NCBI RefSeq assembly: GCF_019649055.1
Contig: NW_026570400.1
Span: 1 to 64,000, forward strand
Reading direction: 5' to 3'
Length of the DNA stretch: 64,000 nt
Source: Paramacrobiotus metropolitanus
Lineage: Eukaryota; Tardigrada; Eutardigrada; Parachela; Macrobiotidae
Position 1 is the stretch's first letter; the number at the start of each line of letters is the position of its first letter. Below the pieces are notes generated by a model, which was not told the origin of the DNA, did no database searches, and saw only the letters and a program-made list of their open reading frames with translations. Of the stretch, positions 57,247 through 64,000 are shown one piece after another. The position numbers were made by a program, and so were the translations under genes.

Positions 57247-58111
57247 GGCTGCGTGCACGGGTAAACACGGGTGTTAGCTATTTGCACGGGTGAACTTTTT
57301 GGGTCCGCACGGGTGTTGGCTGTGGGCACGGAGTTTGGGAACGGGTGTTGGCTGGGAGCACGGGATTCCTGCACGAGCGCTGGCTGCATGCACGGGTAAT
57401 TTATTTAATTTTAAATTGTTTAAATAAAATTTTTTTACTAATAATTCAACGTATTCTATTCTTCAACGTATTCTATTATTCAACAAATTAAGTTTTGCTA
57501 TTGTGATAGCGTGTTTCTTTCTTTATTACCATAACTGTGCGATGATTATTAATAAAAGAATGCTTCTATTCTTTTATTTCGATTTTTTTAAATAATTACT
57601 ATAGAAATCTGTCACAAAATCCATACTTTTTACCAAAAACACTGGTAAATACTAAGTAGTACCCGGTTCCATTCGAAACCACAGTAGTTTCGTAGACCGT
57701 ACAATAAAACGGCCTCCATAAGTTTACTGAAACATGCCGTTTTAAAGGCGACGGCGTGCTGTACTCCGACGATGTCCTAAGCGCATCAAAAACTTGCTTG
57801 CCGCAAAACCGGGTACTGCAAATTTTGTCGTATATCATAACTACTGTGTTACCAGCCATTAGTGCTTGCTAATACAGTGCTGTGTATTACTGTACTTGAA
57901 ACAACTTGAAAGTCACAGTAAGAAGACTCGAATATCAAATCAGCCAACACTCAAACGTAAAAAAAATGTGAGAAACCGTGCACGCAGCCAACATCCCTGT
58001 AGACACCCGTGCACACAGTCAACACCAGTGTCCAAACTCCGTGCACGCAGCCAACACCCGTGCAGACACCCGTGCACGCAGCCAACACCCGTGTTTTCCC
58101 GTGCACGCAGC
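57247..58111. mobile_element. foldback-like element 2, sub-repeated inverted arms
   Basis: The left arm 57247-57397 repeats CACGGGTGTTGGCTG-type units; the right arm 57975-58111 carries the inverse (GTGCACGCAGCCAACACCCG). The outer ends GGCTGCGTGCACGGG and CCCGTGCACGCAGC match. The core holds an 86-codon minus-strand frame at 57599-57859 with no recognised domain. It begins about 12 bases after foldback-like element 1. Confidence 0.75.
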
Positions 58112-59972
58112 ATCGACCTTAAAAAGATCGACAAGTAAGGAGCAACGGACCTGTTGGAAGTGTTTGCGCTGGGCCTTCTCGCGGTCGTACTGCGTGATGA
58201 GCTGCTCGTTGTCCTCGCGCAGCACCTCCACCTCGGCGCGCCGCTCCTCGTTCTCCACGCAGCTGGCGTCCAGCAGTTCCAGCGCGTTGACGATCAGCGG
58301 CATCAGCCCGTCCGCCACCTTCTCGTCGTACTTGCCCATCAGCTTCTCGAACTCCGCGTAGATGGCCTGCGCCAGATTCTGCACCTTCTCCGCCATCCTC
58401 AACACTCCTCTTCACTTACACACCTACCAATTACACAATTTCCCCAAAAAAATAGTTTTAATTATCCAATAAGCAAGGAATGTTCCAGTAAAAATATACA
58501 ATAAGTACTTATAAAACTGCGCGAAAAATATTACTAAAAAATTAAAACCAATAAACGAACCGTAGATTTTGACAGCCACGATTTTATGCCGTTTTCGTTT
58601 TAAACGTTGATCGACGCTCCACATCAAAATTAAATAAAACTGAAAAAATCCAGAAAAATCGCGTGAAAATTCAAAATTTTACTGGGAACTTAAAGGAAGT
58701 CGTGAAGGGAAAGAAACGATAAGACTAATAAGCGCCACTGCAAAGGCAAAATGGGATATAAATCAAAATAAGCAAAGTTAAGTCCAACTAGCAACCGCAC
58801 AATTTTTCGGCCAAGATAGTTGTAAATCATTTCAATAATTACCAAAAATTACCTTTTCAAATCTCCACCGATTGAATCAAATACAAATCAACGAGACACG
58901 CCAAAACTCTGCTCCACAAAATGAAAAATTCCGCTCGCGCGTTCCATAAAGATTCGTGTCATGACTGTCATCCACACAAATTAAATATTCTCAACATGCT
59001 ACAATACTGCCATACGCGGGTCAAAAACAAGGAAACAGTAGTCCAGAAATCGTTTCCTGCAACGAGTGTTGTGCGACTGATGAATGTGACGCGGAATGGT
59101 CGATTAAAGTCTCTGCTCATACACAACACACGCGCGTTCTGCGGTCGGATCTCCACGCATCCACGTGACTTTGTTGTGGTTCAGGCTGTTTTCTTCACGC
59201 GGCTCATTTAACGAGTTATACAGCCCGCAGGTTGTTTTTGTATTAATTGATCAGATCTTACGATAAAGGTGCAAGTACGTATAACTCAACCACATCCACT
59301 GGCTAAATTAAAGCTAATTATTTAAAATTTAAAAAATTCACAAGCAATAATCTCTGTGAAAGATTAAAATCACCGATTATGCGGGCAGTATAACATATGG
59401 ATCTCTGAAACAGTGAAACAGATAAAACAGGATAAAACTTTCATGGTAAAAACGGATCAAATCATTGCGCCCGAAATTAATTGAAATCACGACCAATCTT
59501 CCTAATCAGCAGGATAGAAAATGGGAGCAGAATCAGGATTTTTCACCGCGTCAGTAAACTTCGTAGTGCGATTTCTCATCGCCGAAGTTGGGAGCGGAAA
59601 TGAGTCAAGCGGAAATGAGTCAAATGGCATTACCAAAATTATCTTTAACGCTTGTCGTTTCCCTGTACTTACATTATCGTTCGGCCGTATCCGAGTACAG
59701 GGAATTCTCCATGATCACCGGTATTAGCAGCGTAGAGAGCCGAACTGCATATTAGTGCATAATTATCAGCTTCGACTCACCCCGCCACTGACTCAGTGAC
59801 ATTGCAAAACCCGTTTTTTGATTTTCATTCCCCAGTTTTTCACTGGACATTTTTCTGGTTGTTCCAGGTCTCCTGAATCCTGATTGCTCCATTCTATTGT
59901 TACGGTGTTATCAAGCAAAATCTATCCTGCTTAATTTAAGGTTGTAGTAACGAACTGGAGATCGCATTGACT

Positions 59973-60219
59973 ATTGCCACCGTTGCATTCTGCCAACTTT
60001 TCCGGGTTCCTGGCTGAGTCCGTCGCAAAAACGATACTGCGTCGTCACACAAGATGATTTTAGCATTTTTTAATTTTGCTGCTAAACAACGATTGTGTTG
60101 CACTGCGTTGAGTTTGGCTGGAGTCTGGAAAACCCCACTAGCTGTCCTTCTTCGAACTCGTTTTTGCGACGGACTCAGCCAGGAACCCGGAGCAGTTATC
60201 AGATTGCAACGGTGGCAAT
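59973..60219. repeat. 62-bp inverted repeat with ~120-bp loop
   Basis: The arm at 59973-60034 (ATTGCCACCGTTGCA...GGGTTCCTGGCTGAGTCCGT...ACGA) pairs with 60157-60219, only a few mismatches. The right arm lies inside the open exon at 60142-60351, so the left arm looks like an inverted copy of that exon's start. Confidence 0.75.
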
Positions 60220-60351
60220 AGTTCCGATCTGCACTTAGTTTCCCCGGTGGATTCCAGCGGTAATCCTTCCCCGTTACTTGAGGAAATCGATCGCACCATC
60301 GATCTGCTGCAGAATAAGAAACGCAAACTGGAAGCCAGGATTTCTTTCTGA
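60142..60351 (+). CDS. possible terminal exon with coiled-coil end
   Basis: After a CCCCACTAG acceptor-like site there is an open frame of 69 codons to TGA: LSFFELVFATDSARNPEQLS...SPLLEEIDRTIDLLQNKKRK, ending LEARISF. The last 25 residues are strongly heptad-like and basic. It has no start codon, so it would be the last exon of a plus-strand gene whose earlier exons I could not find in 58.5-60.1 kb. It could be a relic. Confidence 0.35.
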   Translation: MSFFELVFATDSARNPEQLSDCNGGNSSDLHLVSPVDSSGNPSPLLEEIDRTIDLLQNKKRKLEARISF

Positions 60352-60376
60352 AAAAGTGAGTGTTCGATGCTTCAGC

Positions 60377-60482
60377 GGTTCAGCCGTAGTCAAAGCTGAA
60401 CAGACAGAGCGATAGAGCACAGAGAGAGTTATAAATTATTATAAAAGTAGTTCTGTCTGTTCAGCTTGACTACGGTTAAGCC
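60377..60482. repeat. 106-bp hairpin element
   Basis: The arms GGTTCAGCCGTAGTCAAAGC...GAACAGACAGA (60377-60410) and the inverse (60449-60482) are separated by a 38-base purine- and AT-rich loop. It lies between the possible terminal exon and the next gene. Confidence 0.75.
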
Positions 60483-60570
60483 CTATAAAACGTACACGCA
60501 CATTGGAATATTAGGAATATTCATGAAACTTCCTACATCTGTCTTCTTTCGATTTTAAAAATAATTGCAG

Positions 60571-62366
60571 ATGTCGCATACAACGAACCCATCTAATCCC
60601 ATGAAACCGCAAGGAACGGCGCGCACCAGCGAAAATATTAGCAGTGGTAAGATATCAGCAGTTGCCAGTGGTATACAAACCGATATATGCTCTCATTTTT
60701 TTCTTACAATTTGTCCAACTTATTTCCGTTCCATAATTTTTGGATCAGACCTATTCTTCCATCCCCGTTTCAGCGTCCCATTTTTTAAAAATAATATTAA
60801 AGCTATTAACAAAAAAACTTGTTTATCACCGGGTTACGGAAAATCTCGTTGGCAATCAGCTGTTCACGCTTGTAAATTTTAATGTTTAATCATTCTAATT
60901 GATCTACCGTATCTACTACCGCGTAACCATGTGTATATATTGACTGTTTCAGTTGTTTGCATTTTTTGTTTGTTTGCATTTTTCAGATTACCATGAGATG
61001 ATCATTAAACTTGGTAAGCCTGCACATTCTGGCACGTGTTCGGTTTCTTTTTGACACAAAAAGTTTTTGTGTAAAGGTTTAAGGAACAGTTTGGTATTAA
61101 TTTTGTAGATCCCGTTTCGGCATCCCTCTACAAAAGCGTCTGGGAAAAAGGAGTTGCCAAAGAGATGTTGAACAGTTTCGGTGTAAGTAAATATTAGAAA
61201 AAAATTAAAGATTTTGAGTTTTAGTAAAATGTTTTGAGAAAATGGCTGTAGCTAGAGGATGTCCCGGAGACAAAAATTCAAATTTTTCTTCTATTGAATT
61301 GAAAAATTCATGTTATTTATCTGAGTAGATATGCTGAATTTATCGTACAGTTTCTGGTACATGTAGAGAGATTGTTCCTCGTTTTTTGCTGCTAAGAACA
61401 GCGACTCACTAGTGACCGTATTCGGGTGCGAAGCCAAAAGACACTGCTGTTTTAAATGGGACAGTTGTCAGCGAGGATGTGTTAATTTTATCAACCGCAG
61501 ATTTTCGTGTTTTCACCAGTCAGTCTAATTGTCTTTGTTTACGGTACGACGAGTGGTTCGCGAGAAACAAACCGAGTTCGGCCACCCGAAAGTTTTTAAT
61601 TGTGATTTCTAGATTGGTGCTAAGTTCGAAAATTGTGAACTGGTGTCTGCTGCTAAACACCGCCTTATGGACGAAGAGGAGGGTAGTGTCCTCCTGACCA
61701 TTAACTTGTGGGGAAATCAATCGGCGATGAACACGTTGATTTGGTAAGCACAAGCGGTAAATACGCTGGCTTTCAGTACTTACTTAATGTGGCGCATGGG
61801 AAATATTATCGTAGTGCAGTGGTTTCAGTAATACTGTAATATGCAGTAATGCAGTTTACGATTAACAGACTACCGTATTCATTGCTTTTTTAGTTTAAGT
61901 GTAAATGGCATTGCTTGTACAAGTTTGAAATAAAAAATTCAGTAGTGTAAGTGCTTAGTGCCTCTTTTGGTGATGATCCTTATAAATAAAGTTGCGTAAG
62001 GCGCTGCAGTTTGTGCATTGACTCAGAGTCTCAGACGCATTGTGCACCTCGTTTTTTTACAGGACTTGCAACGAACTCTTAGAGAAAAAGGGAATTAAGA
62101 TTCAGTCGATCGAACACTGCCCGGACGCCGACCCGCGATCGACCGGCTCTACGCCTGCTAGCAGCCGCAAAGCCGAGGAGCGTGGGCCCGGCATGGTCTC
62201 CGGAAGTGGCTTCCCACTGCAACAGCCGTCAGGCCAGCCGAGTGGTATTGGTCCCGACCCGTTGGCCGCGATGGGAATGCTGGTGGCTCGGATCGGGTCC
62301 ACGCCGGCCCAACCGACCGCTGCTGCGCCCGGGCCCGTGGAGGACGACGAGGAAGACCCTGCCTGA
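60571..62366 (+). CDS. unrecognised five-exon protein, 203 aa
   Basis: Exons are 60571-60646, 60987-61013, 61109-61182, 61613-61743 and 62063-62366. Donors are GTAAGA, GTAAGC, GTAAGT and GTAAGC, acceptors TTTCAG, TTTTGTAG, TTTCTAG and TTTACAG; the sum is 612 bases with one open frame. The ATG follows directly after an AATTGCAG acceptor, implying a 5' UTR intron. The central region, SLYKSVWEKGVAKEMLNSFG...LVSAAKHRLMDEEEGSVLLT...ICELLEKKG-like (TCNELLEKKGIKIQSIEHC), looks like a small folded alpha/beta domain. The C-terminal 80 residues are Pro/Gly/Ser-rich and end in acidic EDDEEDPA. I do not recognise the family. One exon encodes only nine residues. Confidence 0.75.
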
Positions 62367-63899
62367 CCGCTCCATCCGGACAAGGCCTGTCGATGACGCC
62401 CCCAAAGACTGCGCAGTATTTTCGTATATGTTTTTTCTACTTTCGTAATCATGATCTTCAAGCGAAGTGGGTTCTTGTAACTTGTTGACTAATAATTCGG
62501 GTCAATGCGGCCGCTCAATCGGAATGTTTTGAATGTTTCTCGCTGTGGAACGAGGAAACTGATCGAAAGCAAACTGTTCCCAATAAAATTTTAACCGTAG
62601 CATGCGAAGAAATCGCGTTTTGCCGGCTCAACCGCCAGCTACGATACTTTTCATGAAAATTATACACAAACTCACATTTGAAGTTGTTTTCCTTTCACAA
62701 GTTCCTTTACTTGGCCTCAAGATACATTAGGATAGTAGGATTTTTAATTTTTTCCAAATATCCTGCGGAATAAATGCGCCAACACCGGCGGCACGCAGCC
62801 AACCAGAGCAAAAAACAATTAAAATCCTCACCGGCGAAAAAGTGGCCAGAAAAAAAGACAATAAAAGCGCTGTATTATTATACTGTATTATTATATGCCA
62901 ACATTACAAACACCAAAAAAACAGAAAAAGACACGGACACCGGTTTCACATTAAACCACGCTTTAGCGGCAGCAACGACGCCATCGACAACTGAGGTCAC
63001 GATAATACTTGTTTCAGCGGCGGCCGAACACACCCAGTATTCAGCCGACCGGTGCAGAACGATTTTCCCAATGTAACAAAAAACATGGACTCCATCCTGC
63101 CTCACACCGGAGTAATGCACTTCCCGCACACAGCTCCAACGCCGTCCACGCAGGAAAAAACACAAGAGGAGAGCGCGCTTCTCCCGAAAATTATTATTTG
63201 TACAAAAACAATTAGTCCGTCTCGGCAATTAGCGTTCGCGGGGGAAAAACGGGAAGAGTGGGTACGTGTGGTGGTACGTCGACAACACTCCGGATAAAAA
63301 CACAACCACACGGCAAACTGCGGCGGCGGCTCAAAGAACACTGATAACCATCGAATTTAAGGCCCATTAGAAAAACTTTGGTAAAATGATTTCCTCAGCA
63401 GTATGAAAACGCGGAGAGGCTGGCATGTGTCCTGCAAAAATTAAAGCAAAAAATTGTACGGCGTAAAATAAAACATAAACGCTAAAATAAAAAAATTTAT
63501 AGTATTAAAAATAAAACAATCACATTCATATATTCGCATCTTTTCTTCCCGAATAACTTGACAAAATACTTCGGAATAAAAAGACTGATTAAAAATGCTT
63601 TTAATTGTACTGCATAATCATACAATATTTATTACAATACAAAGCTGTTTAATTTAATTTGGCTCGAAGTTTAATTTTTCCAACAATCGATATGGTCGTC
63701 AACGAAATATTATAAAGGTTTATTGTAATGTTTGTTGTTCGATGAATTCGACAATAATCAAAATATTCGCAGGAATAAACCGCGCTGTGAATTACCAGTT
63801 AATACGATTCAGAAATTCTGTTACAAATTCAGAAATGTAATAAAATTGACAGGATCGAGAAATAACTGTCGACGCCCATAAGAAACTGCCTAATTTACC

Positions 63900-64000
63900 T
63901 CAGTGTGCACTGTTCTTCCCCAGATCCATCTTGGCCGACGCGGCCAGCTTCTCGCGCATGACCATGTTGTCGCGGGTGAGTTTATCGAGCTGTTCGCGCA
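63900..64000 (-). CDS. C-terminal end of a coiled-coil protein, partial
   Basis: At the right edge the minus strand reads REQLDKLTRDNMVMREKLAA, then SAKMDLGKNSAH and TGA (63902-63900). The heptad pattern suggests a coiled coil. The frame runs off the window and no acceptor is seen, so the family cannot be named. It is transcribed toward the gene at 60.6-62.4 kb. No gene is supported in 62370-63890. Confidence 0.6.
   Translation of the reverse strand, partial: REQLDKLTRDNMVMREKLAASAKMDLGKNSAH

Larger units (their letters stand above)
53216..58396 (-). pseudogene. JIP3/JIP4 (Sunday driver)-like scaffold gene, damaged WD40 half
   Basis: Exon 58396-58151 encodes MAEKVQNLAQAIYAEFEKLM...EVLREDNEQLITQYDREKAQ, the RH1 domain of JIP3/JIP4, scaffolds linking kinesin/dynein and JNK signalling. 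Exon 56002-55882 (EVEDSLDEEKRQLQ) continues the coiled coil. The long middle (RH2 and linkers) is missing. WD40-type exons follow at about 55198-55111 (CVWVGCRNKIHVV), 54712-54542 (FEAHSRVDSAIRQM / RLDNTLRLFHARTMQHLQD), 54437-54322 (VRITAMSASCRRLW / VVLSIPL), 54200-54074 (VSYHGHREEGKFFISIPG), 53990-53874 (LLVSGGEGYVDF) and 53298-53216 (RSIRSHLIV, stop). Splice sites are good, but the first four WD40 exons each shift frame internally, and the Trp of the conserved C-terminal HLIVWQ is TAG. A second copy of the last exon lies at 55668-55868. A decayed or partly duplicated locus is likely; assembly indels are the alternative. Confidence 0.75.

Noticed and set aside
57866-58138. 90-aa plus-strand frame with HPCRHPCTQSTPV repeats
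   Set aside because: It is the translation of the tandem sub-repeats in the arm of foldback-like element 2.
1-64000. CRISPR array, bacterial operon or prophage
   Set aside because: No direct-repeat/spacer array of the right kind, no compact operons; genes have spliceosomal introns and animal domains.

Overview
This window is animal nuclear DNA. Genes are split by GT-AG introns, coding exons are GC-richer than the AT-rich DNA around them, and the gaps are packed with small inverted-repeat elements and decayed retrotransposons. The family content (CBP/p300 modules, JIP3/4, Ig and Ly6-like secreted proteins) is metazoan. One F-box-like family at 43-49 kb resembles, from memory only, a family expanded in tardigrades, so a tardigrade is my best but unproven guess.

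Region 1 (0.3-8.5 kb, minus strand) is a tandem array of three small genes built from pieces of the co-activator CBP/p300: TAZ2+KIX, TAZ2+NCBD-like, and NCBD-like alone. None has the bromodomain or acetyltransferase domain inside the window. They share N-terminal motifs and an almost identical 5' leader motif, so they are divergent duplicates that each kept different transcription-factor docking modules. This is the most unusual system here.

Region 2 (9.2-20.4 kb, plus strand) is a tandem cluster of secreted ten-cysteine Ly6/uPAR-like (three-finger) genes. The exon plan is constant: signal-peptide exon, symmetric phase-1 exon, C-x-C-x4-C-N exon with a Thr-rich stalk, and a short acidic tail exon. 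Copy A looks complete with a shortened tail. Copy B is broken and carries a LINE in intron 1. Copy C has its second exon duplicated in a 1-kb exact repeat. Copy D has an in-frame stop. Two upstream boxes recur at nearly fixed distances. Decayed pieces of a fifth unit lie at 28.6 and 31.6 kb.

Region 3 (20.5-43 kb) is sparse. It holds an unrecognised three-exon gene (22.2-25.0 kb), a two-Ig-domain secreted gene on the minus strand (26.4-28.2 kb), a possible Cys-rich secreted protein (32.4-32.9 kb), relics of families found elsewhere in the window, and many palindromic or dispersed repeats.

Region 4 (43-51 kb) has two members of the F-box-like family, one frameshifted and one intact with two exons, and two 3' fragments of a non-LTR retrotransposon with a PD...DVT endonuclease-like C-terminus.

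Region 5 (51-64 kb) has hairpins and MITEs. It also holds a JIP3/4-like locus on the minus strand with an intact RH1 exon but WD40 exons carrying repeated frameshifts and a stop at the conserved C-terminal Trp. Two foldback elements lie in its first intron. An intact five-exon unrecognised gene follows at 60.6-62.4 kb, and the 3' end of a minus-strand coiled-coil gene lies at the right edge.
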